Counted from the stretch's first letter, positions 16,843 through 25,832 are shown. The stretch is DNA of 64,000 bases from Rhodanobacter sp. (GCA_024711345.1 JANJTA010000021.1:1-64000); one strand, 5' to 3'. Numbers and translations: made by a program. Notes: generated by a model not told the origin, from the sequence alone.

Positions 16843-19598
16843 GCCGGTCGCACGCCAGCGCCCCGGTGGCGGCCCGGCGCCAGCTGCTGTCGGCGCTGAC
16901 CGGCCTGGCCTTGTGCGGCTGGGGCAGCCACGCCGTGGCCGCCACGAGCGCCGCCGGCCCGAACGCGGACGCCGGCGCAGCGGCGGTCGATGCCGTGGAC
17001 GCCAGCTTCGACCGCAGCATGCTTTCCGGTGCGGGGCAGAACACCACCGACCTGTCCCGCTTCGAGCACGGCAACTTCGTGCCGGCCGGCACCTACAGCG
17101 TCGACCTCTACCTCAACGACCGCCCGATCGGCCGCAGCGACGTGCGTTTCGCCGCCGCCTCGGCCGACGCCAGCGCCACCCCCTGCGTGACCCGGCCACT
17201 GCTCGACAAGCTGGGGCTGCACCCCGCCGACCTCCCGGCCGAAGCCAGCGCCGGGCTGACCGACGACAAGCGCTGCGTCGACATGGCCAGCGTGATCCCC
17301 GGCGCCAGCATGGCGTTCGAGATGTCCGACCTGCGCCTGGACACCAGCGTGCCGCAGGCCTACCTGGGCCAGCAGGCACGCGGCTACGTCGACCCGAAGT
17401 ACTGGGACTCCGGCGTCAATGCCGGCCTGCTCAACTACAACTTCAACAGCTACCGCACCAGCAGCCACGGGCTGTCGCAGACCTCGTCGTACCTCGGCTT
17501 GAACGCCGGCCTGAACCTGGGCCGCTGGCACCTGCGCCACAACTCCTCGCTGAGCTGGCAAGCCGGCAGTGGCGCGCATGCCGGCCAGCACTGGCAGAAC
17601 ATCGCCACCTACGCGCAACGCGACCTGCCGCAGCTGCACGCGCAGCTGACCCTGGGCGATGCCTGGACCAGTGGCGAGATCTTCGACAGCATCGGCGTGC
17701 GCGGCGTGCAGCTGGCCACCGACGACCGCATGCTGCCGCAATCGCAGCGCGGCTACGCGCCGACCGTGCGCGGCATCGCCGACAGCAACGCCAAGGTGAC
17801 CGTGCGCCAGAACGGCATGCTGATCTACCAGACCACGGTGGCGCCCGGCCCATTCGTCATCGACGACCTCTACGCCACCGGCTATAGCGGCGACATCGAG
17901 GTCAGCGTGACCGAAGCCAATGGCCGCGTGCGCACCTTCACGGTGCCCTACGCCTCGGTGCCGCAGTTGCTGCGCCCGGGCGTCAACCGCTTCAGCGTGG
18001 CTGCCGGCCAGCTGCGCGACGAGACGATCGAGCACCGCCCGAACCTGGTGCAGGCCACCCTGCAGCGCGGCTTCTCCAACCTGCTGACCGGCTATGCCGG
18101 CGCGGCGGTTTCGTCCGGCTACGGCGCGCTGCTGCTGGGCGGCGCGCTGAACACGCGCTACGGCGCGCTCGCCCTGGACGTCACCAGCGCACGCACGCGC
18201 ATCCCGGGACTGCAGACGCTGTCCGGTCGCAGCGTGCGCCTCAGCTACAGCAAGATCCTGGCGCAGACCGGCACCTCGCTGACCGTGGCCGCCTACCGCT
18301 ACTCGACCAGCGGCTTCCTCTCCCTCGGCGACGCCGCCCGTGCGCGCGACTACGCCCGCCGCGGTCTGCCGGTGTTCGCCAGCGGCCCGAGCCGACCGCT
18401 GACGATCAACGGCGTGCCGGTTTCCAGCCTGCTCACGCCGGCGCAGCAGGCCGCGCTGGCCGGCGTCGACTACCGCGACTACCTGGTGCCCAACGGCGTC
18501 GACCGCCAGCGCAACAGCTTCAGCCTCACCCTCAGCCAGCGGCTGGGCGGCCGCGGCGGCTCGCTCTACGTCAACGGCTCGGTGCGCGACTACTGGAACC
18601 GCGGCGGCACCGATACCCAGTTCCAGCTCGGCTACAACAACGCGATCGGCCGGGTCAGCTACAACCTCTCGGCCGGCCGCGAACGCGACCTGTTCGGGCG
18701 CAGCGACAACCGCTACATGGTCAACCTCACCATTCCGCTGGGCGACGGTTCGCACAGCCCGATCTTCACCGGCAGCCTCAGCCGCGACGGCAACGGCGGC
18801 ATGCAGGAACAGGCCACGCTTGGCGGCAACGCCGGGGCCGACGACCGCTACTACTACGGCGCCACCGCCACCCACGCCAGCGGCCCCGGCGCCACCGGCA
18901 GCACCGCCAGCGTCAACGTGGGCTATCGCGGCAGCCACGCGCAACTCAACGCCGGCTTCGGCGCGGGCAGCGGCTACTCCCAGGCATCGCTGAACGTGGC
19001 GGGCGGCATCGTCGCGCACCCGGGCGGGGTCACCTTCGGCCAGCCGCTAGGCGACACCGTGGCGATCGTGCGGGTGCCCGACGGCGAGGGCGCGCGCGTC
19101 GGCAACGCGACCGGCGTGCGCATCGACCACGCCGGCTACGCACTGGTGCCCTACCTCAGCCCCTACCTGCTCGACACGATCGAGATCGACCCCGCGGGCT
19201 TGCCGCTGGACGTGCAGCTGGACGACACCAGCACCCAGGTGGCACCGCGCGCCGGCGCGGTGGTGATGGTGACGTTCAAGAGCGAGAGCGGCCGCTTCAT
19301 GCTGGTCCGGCCGCGCCAGGCCGACGGCACGCTGCTGCCGTTCGGCGCGGAAGTGGAAGACGGCCAGGGCCGGGTCATCGGCATCGTCGGCCAGGCAGGA
19401 CGCATCATGATGCGGGTCAGCCGGGAAGCCGGTCGCGCCAGCGTCAGCTGGCAGGACGCCAACCACGAGCGCCATTGCAGCTTCAGCTACCACGTCCCCG
19501 TCGCCGGCAAGGCGGCCGGGCGCTACGCCGTGCAGGACGCCGTCTGCAGCCAGCAGCCCGCCCCGGGCCTGGCCACCGCTTCCGGGAGCACGCCATGA
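16839..19598 (+). CDS. Outer membrane fimbrial usher (FimD/PapC family)
   Basis: 919 residues starting with GTG at 16839 that overlaps the chaperone stop. A twin-Arg-containing signal region (about 1-36) is followed by the N-terminal periplasmic domain DLSRFEHGNFVPAGTYSVDLYLN, and LTDDKRCVDM lies in the family position. The 24-strand barrel and plug come next (YNFNSYRTSS, GDAWTSGEIFDSIGVRGVQL, ARTNAKVTVRQNG-like SNAKVTVRQNGMLIYQ, YSGDIEVSVTEANG). The C-terminal domains include DTIEIDPAGLPLDVQLDDTS and RVIGIVGQAGRI. The usher forms the secretion pore and assembles pilins on the cell surface. Confidence 0.95.
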   Translation: MSRSHASAPVAARRQLLSALTGLALCGWGSHAVAATSAAGPNADAGAAAVDAVDASFDRSMLSGAGQNTTDLSRFEHGNFVPAGTYSVDLYLNDRPIGRSDVRFAAASADASATPCVTRPLLDKLGLHPADLPAEASAGLTDDKRCVDMASVIPGASMAFEMSDLRLDTSVPQAYLGQQARGYVDPKYWDSGVNAGLLNYNFNSYRTSSHGLSQTSSYLGLNAGLNLGRWHLRHNSSLSWQAGSGAHAGQHWQNIATYAQRDLPQLHAQLTLGDAWTSGEIFDSIGVRGVQLATDDRMLPQSQRGYAPTVRGIADSNAKVTVRQNGMLIYQTTVAPGPFVIDDLYATGYSGDIEVSVTEANGRVRTFTVPYASVPQLLRPGVNRFSVAAGQLRDETIEHRPNLVQATLQRGFSNLLTGYAGAAVSSGYGALLLGGALNTRYGALALDVTSARTRIPGLQTLSGRSVRLSYSKILAQTGTSLTVAAYRYSTSGFLSLGDAARARDYARRGLPVFASGPSRPLTINGVPVSSLLTPAQQAALAGVDYRDYLVPNGVDRQRNSFSLTLSQRLGGRGGSLYVNGSVRDYWNRGGTDTQFQLGYNNAIGRVSYNLSAGRERDLFGRSDNRYMVNLTIPLGDGSHSPIFTGSLSRDGNGGMQEQATLGGNAGADDRYYYGATATHASGPGATGSTASVNVGYRGSHAQLNAGFGAGSGYSQASLNVAGGIVAHPGGVTFGQPLGDTVAIVRVPDGEGARVGNATGVRIDHAGYALVPYLSPYLLDTIEIDPAGLPLDVQLDDTSTQVAPRAGAVVMVTFKSESGRFMLVRPRQADGTLLPFGAEVEDGQGRVIGIVGQAGRIMMRVSREAGRASVSWQDANHERHCSFSYHVPVAGKAAGRYAVQDAVCSQQPAPGLATASGSTP

Positions 19599-20581
19599 AC
19601 ATCCATCCACTGCGCCCCGGAACCCCGGCCGCGGGCTGGGCCCGCAGCGCCCTGTTGCTGCTCATCGCGCTGCTGGCGATCGTGCCCGGTCGCGGCTGGG
19701 CCAAATGCTTTTTCACCCGGGGTAGCTCGCAAGGCACCTACGCGGTGACGCTGCCTGCGACCATCGTCAACGATCCGGCCACTCCGGTCGGCAGCGTGCT
19801 CTACACGTCGTACCCCACGCCGATCAACCAGCCGGTGTCCTTCAGCTGCGACAGCAAGGGCGGCAACGACCGCTGGGGCCTGGTGAACAACGCCGGCAGC
19901 ACCCCTGCGACCACGGACAACCTGTTTCCGATCGGCACCACCGGCGTCGGCTATCGGGTACTGCAGCGCGGCAGCTACATCTACCCGTACGACTACTTCA
20001 ACCTGGGAAGCGGTTCCTGGTACGAGAACGATGCCGTTACCATCGAGCTGGTGAAAACCGGCCCGATTGCCGACGGCACCACGCTGCAGGGTTCGCTGGC
20101 CAGCTTCAAGGCGGGCACGCCGGGCAACTTCATCATCGACGCGGTGATCAACCTGGCCAACAGCCTGACCTTCAGCGCACCCGCCTGCCAGGTCAGCACC
20201 AGCAACATTACCGTGGCCCTGCCCACGGTCACCAGCCAGGCCTTCAGCGGTATCGGCTCGGTCGCCGGCACCACCCCGTTCTCGATCGGGCTGACCTGTT
20301 CCAGCGGCGCCACCGTGCGTATCACGCTGGACACGGCCACGCCGGTCGCCGGCCAGCCGGGCGTCATCGCGCCGTCCAGCGGCAGCACCGGCGGCGTCGG
20401 CGTGCAGGTGCTGGACTCGTCAGGGACGACGCCGGTGTCGTTTGGCGTGGCCCAGACCATTGGCGCCACGCCGAACGGCGCGCTCTCGGTGAACTACTTC
20501 GCCCGCTACTACCAGACCGGAAGCACGGTAAGCGCCGGCCTGCTGGGCGCCACGGCGACTTTCACGCTCTCCTACCAGTAG
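19595..20581 (+). CDS. Fimbrial tip adhesin-like subunit
   Basis: 328 residues. After a long signal segment ending PGRGWAKC, an N-terminal domain (about 37-210) with many Tyr, Gly and Ser residues has no family I recognise by eye and is probably the receptor-binding part. The C-terminal domain starts APACQVSTSNITVALPTVTS and ends ATFTLSYQ, the pilin fold with a Cys pair and C-terminal donor strand. A two-domain subunit at the 3' end of a chaperone-usher operon is usually the tip adhesin. Its ATG overlaps the usher stop (ATGA). The ligand is unknown. Confidence 0.85.
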   Translation: MNIHPLRPGTPAAGWARSALLLLIALLAIVPGRGWAKCFFTRGSSQGTYAVTLPATIVNDPATPVGSVLYTSYPTPINQPVSFSCDSKGGNDRWGLVNNAGSTPATTDNLFPIGTTGVGYRVLQRGSYIYPYDYFNLGSGSWYENDAVTIELVKTGPIADGTTLQGSLASFKAGTPGNFIIDAVINLANSLTFSAPACQVSTSNITVALPTVTSQAFSGIGSVAGTTPFSIGLTCSSGATVRITLDTATPVAGQPGVIAPSSGSTGGVGVQVLDSSGTTPVSFGVAQTIGATPNGALSVNYFARYYQTGSTVSAGLLGATATFTLSYQ

Positions 20582-20642
20582 CGTCGGACGCGTCGCCGGA
20601 ACCTGCACGTCGGGCATCCGCGCCTGCGCGGCGCCACGGCGT

Positions 20643-20987
20643 TCAATCGTAGGTGTGTACCACCAGCTTCGCCGCGGCCGCGCCGTCGGCGTCGCGCGGG
20701 GCGTAGCTGATGAAGTAGTCGAGCAGGCGGTCGCGGCCGCGGCTGGCCGTGGCCAGGTCGATGACCTGGCGGGTGTAGCTGCGACCGGCGTCGCTGGCGC
20801 TGCTGCCGCAAGCCAAATGCTGCACCGCCGGGCTGGCGACCTCGTGCGCGACGGGACCGGCTTCGGCAATGGCGCACGTCGGCTCGACCACTGCCCCGGA
20901 AAACACGACGCGGCCACTCGCCGCCCAGACGCTCGACGCGCCCATGAACATGGTCAGACCTGCCAGTGCAACAAGCGGACGACTCAT
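20643..20987 (-). CDS. Small secreted pilin-like protein, opposite strand to fim operon
   Basis: 114 residues from ATG at 20987, preceded by GAGGTGAG. A signal peptide (about 1-23, ending SSVWA) is followed by ASGRVVFSGAVVEPTCAI. This copies the start of a fimbrial subunit (compare SSGTINFTGKVLADTCVI in the major pilin of this operon). A second Cys lies in HLACGSS. The protein is far shorter than a full pilin, and the end LVVHTYD may still form a donor strand. It is convergent with the adhesin gene. It may be a minor subunit, a terminator of pilus growth or a decayed pilin; its role is not known. Confidence 0.7.
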   Translation of the reverse strand: MSRPLVALAGLTMFMGASSVWAASGRVVFSGAVVEPTCAIAEAGPVAHEVASPAVQHLACGSSASDAGRSYTRQVIDLATASRGRDRLLDYFISYAPRDADGAAAAKLVVHTYD

Positions 20988-21094
20988 ACCGCTCACCTCG
21001 TCGAGATGTCGCCCCCCACGAAGGTGGAGCCTCTCAGCGGGTCATCGGCCCGAGCCATTCGACCTTGATCGAATTCGGCACGCCGGCTACCGGA

Positions 21095-21114
21095 AATGTG
21101 ATGGCCATCACATT
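21095..21114. promoter_or_regulatory. Perfect CRP/Clp-type palindrome
   Basis: AATGTGATGGCCATCACATT is a 20-bp perfect palindrome containing TGTGA-N6-TCACA, the consensus of CRP and of the Xanthomonad homologue Clp. It lies 108 bp upstream of the small pilin-like gene (20987) and just beyond the 3' end of the FNR gene, so the pilin-like gene is the likely target. Confidence 0.7.
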
Positions 21115-21227
21115 GATCGACGAGCCGGGACCGCACAACGCGACGAACCCGTCATCCCGCGCCGTTGATCTAGCCCGTGGGCAGGTGAAACGGTCGTGAC
21201 GCCGCGGTCGGCCTTGCGCCGCCGGGT

Positions 21228-21974
21228 TCAGCGCGAGGAGATGTACTTCTCGCGACGGATCTGCGCCACCGGCAGGCCGAACTCCTTCAGCGCATTGAAG
21301 GCGGCGTCGACCATGTTGGGGTTGCCGCACAGGTAGGCGATGTCGCGGGAGGCCGAGGGACCGAATTCGGCCAGCACGTTCTGCACGTAGCCATAGCGAT
21401 CGCCGGGGCGGGGCACGGCGCGGGCCTCGCGACTGAGGCAGGCGTGGAAGGCGAAGCCGGGGTGGGTCTGGGCAAATGCCTCGAATTCCTCGCCGTAGAG
21501 CAGTTCGGCTTCGCTGCGGGCGCCGTACAGCAGCACCACTTCGCGGCCGCCCGCGGCCAGCAGCTTCTCGATCTGCGGCAGCATGGCGCGATACGGGGTG
21601 ACGCCGGTGCCGGTGGCCAGCAGCAGGTAGCGCGGGTGGCGGTCGCCGTCCTGCAGGCAGAAGCGGCCGTACGGGCCGCTGGCGTCGACCATTCCGCCGA
21701 CCGGCAGCTCGCCGAGCAGCTTCGTCGCCGCGCCGCCCTCGACGTAGCTCACCGCGATTTCGATGCGCTGCACGGGCGAGGCGCCATCGCCGACGGTGCC
21801 CACCGAGTAGCTGCGCTTGGTCGCCGTGCCGTCGTCGTAGTGGAAATGCACCTGCACGAACTGGCCGGGCTGGAACGCCAGCGGCTGGCCGTCGACACGC
21901 TCGAACACCATGTGGCGCACCGAGGGCGCGAGCATGCGGCTGTCGACGAGACGGAGCTGGAAGTGGTCGGCCAT
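21228..21974 (-). CDS. Ferredoxin/flavodoxin-NADP+ reductase
   Basis: 248 residues. The FAD-binding beta-barrel contains FQPGQFVQVHF and KRSYSVGT, the R-x-Y-S motif that contacts FAD. The NADP-binding domain has LLLATGTGVTPYRAML, VVLLYGARSEAELLY, and the late YLCGNPNMVDAAF block. The ending REKYISSR resembles bacterial subclass FNRs. The enzyme shuttles electrons between NADPH and ferredoxin or flavodoxin, often for iron-sulfur repair or oxidative stress. It is a single-domain reductase without its own iron-sulfur cluster, unlike the reductase at 135-1202. It is divergent from the YadGH transporter. Confidence 0.88.
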   Translation of the reverse strand: MADHFQLRLVDSRMLAPSVRHMVFERVDGQPLAFQPGQFVQVHFHYDDGTATKRSYSVGTVGDGASPVQRIEIAVSYVEGGAATKLLGELPVGGMVDASGPYGRFCLQDGDRHPRYLLLATGTGVTPYRAMLPQIEKLLAAGGREVVLLYGARSEAELLYGEEFEAFAQTHPGFAFHACLSREARAVPRPGDRYGYVQNVLAEFGPSASRDIAYLCGNPNMVDAAFNALKEFGLPVAQIRREKYISSR

Positions 21975-22035
21975 GGAGGGTTTCCGGAAACGATGTGTGT
22001 CGCCCGGCAGGGCCGGACGACGGGACGTAGCCCGC

Positions 22036-22041
22036 TATAAT
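22036..22041 (+). promoter_or_regulatory. -10 box (TATAAT) upstream of the ABC transporter pair
   Basis: An exact TATAAT ends 26 bases before the ATG at 22068. No clear -35 hexamer lies 16-18 bp upstream (the sequence there is GC-rich), so the promoter may need an activator. Confidence 0.5.
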
Positions 22042-22067
22042 ACGGGCTAACCCCTCCGGTGCAGCCC

Positions 22068-23033
22068 ATGTCCCCGCAGCTTCCCGATACGGTCCCGGCG
22101 CTTGCCGTCGACAATCTGCGCAAAACCTACGGCAACGGCGTCGAGGCCCTGAAGGGCATCAGCCTCACCGTGCAGCCCGGCGACTTCTTCGCCCTGCTTG
22201 GCCCGAACGGCGCCGGCAAGTCCACCCTGATCGGCATCCTGTCCTCGCTGGTGAACTCCACCTCCGGCGACGCCCGCGTGTTCGGCATCTCGGTGAACCG
22301 GCAGCGCAGCGAGGCGATGAAGCTGATCGGCCTGGTGCCGCAGGAGATCAACTTCAACCAGTTCGAGAAGCCGTTCGACATCTGCGTGAACGAGGCCGGC
22401 TTCTACGGCATTCCGCGCCGGATCGCCGCCGAGCGCGCGGAGAAGTACCTGAAGGAACTGCGCCTGTGGGACAAGGCGCACGACCAGGCGCGCATGCTTT
22501 CCGGCGGCATGAAGCGGCGCCTGATGATCGCCCGCGCGATGATGAACGAGCCGAGGCTGCTGATCCTCGACGAGCCCACGGCGGGCGTGGACATCGAGAT
22601 CCGCCGCTCGATGTGGCAGTTCATCAGCGCCATCAACGCGGCGGGCACCACGGTGATCCTCACTACCCATTATCTGGAGGAAGCCGAGTCGCTGTGCCGC
22701 AACATCGCGATCATCGACCATGGCTGCATCGTCGAGAACACCAGCATGAAACGCCTGCTGGCGACGCTGGACGTGGAGACCTTCGTGCTCGACGTGACCG
22801 CCATCCCGACCACGCTGCCGAGCATTTCCAACGTCACCCTGCGCCGTCGCGACGATCACACGCTGGAAGCGGAGATGGCCCGCTCGCACGACCTCAACTC
22901 GCTGTTCGCCACGCTGTCCACGCACGGCATCATGGTGACCTCGATGCGCAACAAGACCAACCGGCTGGAGGAACTGTTCGTGCGGCTGGTGGAAAGCGGC
23001 CGGCACGCGCCGGGCCGGGAGCGCGCCGCATGA
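22068..23033 (+). CDS. yadG: ABC exporter ATP-binding protein (YadG-like)
   Basis: 321 residues. Walker A is GPNGAGKST, the Q-loop region is LVPQEINFNQFEKPFDI, the signature is LSGGMKRRL, Walker B is LLILDEPTAGVD and the switch is TTHYLEEAE. The longer C-terminal domain (FVLDVTAIPTTLPSI onward) is as in YadG, the ATPase of an uncharacterised exporter pair in many gammaproteobacteria. The ATG at 22068 is chosen over a GTG nine bases upstream. The last bases ATGA overlap the permease start. Confidence 0.9.
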   Translation: MSPQLPDTVPALAVDNLRKTYGNGVEALKGISLTVQPGDFFALLGPNGAGKSTLIGILSSLVNSTSGDARVFGISVNRQRSEAMKLIGLVPQEINFNQFEKPFDICVNEAGFYGIPRRIAAERAEKYLKELRLWDKAHDQARMLSGGMKRRLMIARAMMNEPRLLILDEPTAGVDIEIRRSMWQFISAINAAGTTVILTTHYLEEAESLCRNIAIIDHGCIVENTSMKRLLATLDVETFVLDVTAIPTTLPSISNVTLRRRDDHTLEAEMARSHDLNSLFATLSTHGIMVTSMRNKTNRLEELFVRLVESGRHAPGRERAA

Positions 23034-23812
23034 GCCGCAACGCCGCCGCCAACCTGGTCGCCCTGAACACCATCCTGCGCCGCGAGATCGTGCGCATCAT
23101 GCGCATCTGGACGCAGACGCTGATCCCGCCGGCGATCACCATGACGCTGTACTTCGTGATCTTCGGCAAGCTGATCGGCAGCCGCATCGGCACCGTCCAG
23201 GGCGGCTTCAGCTACATGCAGTACATCGTGCCGGGCCTGGTGATGATGAGCATCATCACCAACAGCTACGGCAACATCTCCAGCTCGTTCTTCGGCGCCA
23301 AGTTCAGCCGCGCGGTGGAGGAGATGCTGGTGTCGCCGATGCCGAACTGGGTGATCCTGACCGGCTACGTCGCCGGCGCGGTGGTGCGCGGCCTGGTGGT
23401 CGGCGTGCTGGTGCTGGTCATCGCGCTGTTCTTCACCGACCTGCACGTGATGCACCCGCTGATCACCTTCGCCTCGGTACTGCTGGGCGCCACCATCTTC
23501 TCGCTGGCCGGCTTCGTCAACGCGGTGTACGCGAAGAAGTTCGACGACATCGCGCTGGTGCCCACCTTCATCCTCACCCCGCTGACCTACCTCGGTGGCG
23601 TGTTCTACTCGATCAACATGCTGGGCGAACCATGGCAGGCGATCTCGCGCGCCAACCCGATCCTGTACATGGTCAACGCGTTCCGCTACGGCGTGCTCGG
23701 CATTAGCGACGTGCACGTGGGCTGGGCCTTCGTGGTGATGCTCGGCTTCGTGGCGGCACTGTCGGTCGTGGCGCTGCAGCTGCTCAAGCGCGGCGTGGGG
23801 CTCCGGTCCTGA
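23030..23812 (+). CDS. yadH: ABC-2 exporter permease (YadH-like)
   Basis: 260 residues with six membrane helices. Family landmarks are TLYFVIFGKLIGSRIG near the first helix, GFSYMQYIVPGLVMMSIITNSY, the coupling region FSRAVEEMLVSPMPNWVI, and PLTYLGGVFYSINMLGEPW before the last helices. It forms the membrane half of the exporter with the upstream ATPase. Substrates of YadGH-type transporters are not known; related ABC-2 systems export polysaccharides or drugs. No glycan genes are adjacent here. Translation is coupled to the ATPase by a four-base overlap. Confidence 0.9.
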   Translation: MSRNAAANLVALNTILRREIVRIMRIWTQTLIPPAITMTLYFVIFGKLIGSRIGTVQGGFSYMQYIVPGLVMMSIITNSYGNISSSFFGAKFSRAVEEMLVSPMPNWVILTGYVAGAVVRGLVVGVLVLVIALFFTDLHVMHPLITFASVLLGATIFSLAGFVNAVYAKKFDDIALVPTFILTPLTYLGGVFYSINMLGEPWQAISRANPILYMVNAFRYGVLGISDVHVGWAFVVMLGFVAALSVVALQLLKRGVGLRS

Positions 23813-23889
23813 AAGCCGCGAGAGAAGGGCCGAGGTGCGCCCACTCCTGTGCTTGCTTCCTCTCGCTTCCCTACCCTCACTGCTGACCC

Positions 23890-24609
23890 ATGCGCATCAA
23901 CAAGTACATCAGCGAAGCCGGCCTGTGCTCGCGCCGCGAGGCGGATGAACTGCTGCTCGCCGGCCGCGTCAGCATCAACGGCGAAGTCGTCACCACCGGG
24001 GCCAAGGCGCTGGACGGCGACGAGGTGCGGGTGGATGGCGAGATCGTGCGCGCGCGCATCCTGGCCGCCACGCCGGCAGCGAAGAAGGCCATCTACATCG
24101 CGCTGAACAAGCCGGTGGGCATCACCTGCACCACCGACCCGACGGTGGCCGGCAACATCGTGGACTTCGTCGACCATCCGCAGCGGATCTTCCCCGTCGG
24201 CCGGCTGGACAAGGATTCGGAAGGACTGATCCTGCTGACCAGCAACGGCGACATCGTCAACGAGATCCTGCGCGCCGAGAACCACCACGAGAAGGAATAC
24301 CTGGTGGCAGTGAACAAGCCGGTCACCGAGGCGTTCCTCGCCGGCATGGCCAAGGGCGTGCGCGTGCATGGCCAGATGACCAGGCCCTGTCGCACGCGCA
24401 AGATCGCCAGGTTCGGCTTCGCCATCGTGCTCACCCAGGGCCTGAACCGGCAGATCCGGCTGATGGCCGCCGCCTTCGGCTACCGCGTGACGCAACTGCG
24501 CCGCGTGCGCATCGTCAACGTGAAGCTCGGCCACCTGAAGCCGGGCCAGTGGCGCAACCTCACCGAGGCGGAGCTGAAGGGGCTGCTGCCCGGCCGTACT
24601 CAATGGTGA
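23890..24609 (+). CDS. rluF: 23S rRNA pseudouridine synthase RluF
   Basis: 239 residues. An N-terminal S4 RNA-binding domain (MRINKYISEAGLCSRREADELL, about 1-60) is followed by the catalytic domain, whose motif GRLDKDSEGLILLT contains the essential Asp. NKPVGITCT and QGLNRQIRLMAAAFGY are diagnostic for RluF, which makes pseudouridine 2604 in 23S rRNA (RluB/RluE differ here). The length is slightly under that of E. coli RluF because the basic C-terminal tail is short. It starts 77 bp after the exporter permease and is convergent with tsaD. Confidence 0.9.
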   Translation: MRINKYISEAGLCSRREADELLLAGRVSINGEVVTTGAKALDGDEVRVDGEIVRARILAATPAAKKAIYIALNKPVGITCTTDPTVAGNIVDFVDHPQRIFPVGRLDKDSEGLILLTSNGDIVNEILRAENHHEKEYLVAVNKPVTEAFLAGMAKGVRVHGQMTRPCRTRKIARFGFAIVLTQGLNRQIRLMAAAFGYRVTQLRRVRIVNVKLGHLKPGQWRNLTEAELKGLLPGRTQW

Positions 24610-24622
24610 CCTGCCGCATTTC

Positions 24623-24703
24623 GCAGGGCGGGCACGGCCCGCCGGCCTTGCGTCCGGCAGTGACACCAGGTATGGCGAGAGCGGCGGGCCGTGCCCGCCC
24701 TGC
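24623..24703. repeat. 22-bp perfect inverted repeat between rluF and tsaD
   Basis: GCAGGGCGGGCACGGCCCGC plus CG (24623-24644) is exactly reverse-complemented at 24682-24703, with a 37-bp spacer. Each arm is itself partly palindromic. It sits between two convergent genes, where it may act as a bidirectional terminator or be a REP-type element. It is unrelated in sequence to the repeats at 2750 and 6407. Confidence 0.75.
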
Positions 24704-24715
24704 CAAACGGATGCG

Positions 24716-25765
24716 CTACGCCGCAGGCAGCGTCTGCAAATCCCAGCGCGGGCGCACCTGCACGGTTTCGTCCTGCTGCTGGCCGCCGGCCAGGCGGATC
24801 GCGCCGGCCAGCGCGATCATCGCGCCGTTGTCGGTGCAGAAGGCCAGGCGCGGGAAATAGGTGCGGAAGCCGTCCTTCTCGCCCGCCGCGGCCAGTTCCT
24901 CGCGCAGATGGCGGTTCGCGCCCACGCCGCCGGCGATCACCAGCCGCTGCGTGCCGGTGGCCTCCAGCGCACGGCGGCACTTGATGACCAGCGTGTCGAC
25001 GATCGCCTCCTCGAACGCGCGGGCGACGTCGGCGCGGGTCTGCTCGGACTGGTCGGACTGTTGCCAGGCCAGCAGCACCTGGGTCTTCAGGCCGGAGAAG
25101 CTGAAGTCCAGCCCGGGCCGATCGGTCATCGGGCGGGAAAAGCGGAACGCGCCGGCCGTGCCCTGCGTGGCCAGCGTCGCCAGCGCCGGGCCGCCCGGAT
25201 ACGGCAGGCCCATCAGCTTGGCGGTCTTGTCGAAGGCCTCCCCGGCGGCATCGTCCAGGGTGTCGCCCAGGATCGTATAGCGGCCGATGGCCTCGACCTC
25301 GACCAGCATCGAATGGCCGCCGGAAACCAGCAGGGCCACGAACGGCGGCTGCGGCGGCTCGGCCTCCAGCAGCGGCGCCAGCAGGTGGCCTTCCATGTGG
25401 TGCACCCCGATCGCCGGTACGCCCAGCGCCCAGGCCAGCGCGCGCCCGACGGAAGCCCCGACCAGCAGGGCGCCGACCAGGCCGGGGCCGGCGGTATAGG
25501 CCACCCCGCCCAGGTCGCGCACGCTTAAGCCCGCCTGGGCCAGCGCCTCGCGGATCAGCGGCAGCAGCTTGCGCACGTGGTCGCGGCTGGCCAGCTCCGG
25601 CACCACCCCGCCGTAGTCGGCGTGCAGCTTGATCTGGCTGTACAGGGTGTGCGCCAGCAGGCCGCGCCCGGGGGCGTCCGGTTCCCAGCGCAGCACGGCC
25701 ACGCCGGTCTCGTCGCAGGAGCTCTCGATGCCCAGCACGGGCTTTGAAAATTTCTCGGTTTGCAC
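24716..25765 (-). CDS. tsaD: tRNA N6-threonylcarbamoyladenosine synthase subunit TsaD
   Basis: 349 residues. TsaD transfers threonylcarbamoyl to A37 of ANN-decoding tRNAs together with TsaB, TsaC and TsaE. The start [15 protein letters not shown], the metal-binding HHMEGH (H123 and H127), the ATP-loop [10 protein letters not shown], and [10 protein letters not shown] followed by [13 protein letters not shown] are all present. The GTG at 25765 is the best start, giving a nine-residue lead before the conserved core. It is divergent from rpsU with only 67 bp between the starts, the classical tsaD/rpsU arrangement. Confidence 0.96.
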   Translation of the reverse strand: MQTEKFSKPVLGIESSCDETGVAVLRWEPDAPGRGLLAHTLYSQIKLHADYGGVVPELASRDHVRKLLPLIREALAQAGLSVRDLGGVAYTAGPGLVGALLVGASVGRALAWALGVPAIGVHHMEGHLLAPLLEAEPPQPPFVALLVSGGHSMLVEVEAIGRYTILGDTLDDAAGEAFDKTAKLMGLPYPGGPALATLATQGTAGAFRFSRPMTDRPGLDFSFSGLKTQVLLAWQQSDQSEQTRADVARAFEEAIVDTLVIKCRRALEATGTQRLVIAGGVGANRHLREELAAAGEKDGFRTYFPRLAFCTDNGAMIALAGAIRLAGGQQQDETVQVRPRWDLQTLPAA

Positions 25766-25773
25766 GGTATAAT
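25744..25773 (+). promoter_or_regulatory. Sigma-70 promoter of rpsU
   Basis: TTGAAA (25744-25749) and TATAAT (25768-25773) are 18 bp apart, which is close to ideal. The -35 and spacer lie inside the first codons of the divergent tsaD gene, whose GTG occupies 25763-25765. The rpsU leader would be about 53 bases and contains CGGAG before the ATG at 25833. Confidence 0.75.
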
Positions 25774-25832
25774 TCGCGGCTCGCTCTACCCAACAACCCC
25801 GTCAGCGGGGCAGATTACCACTCGGAGTTTCC

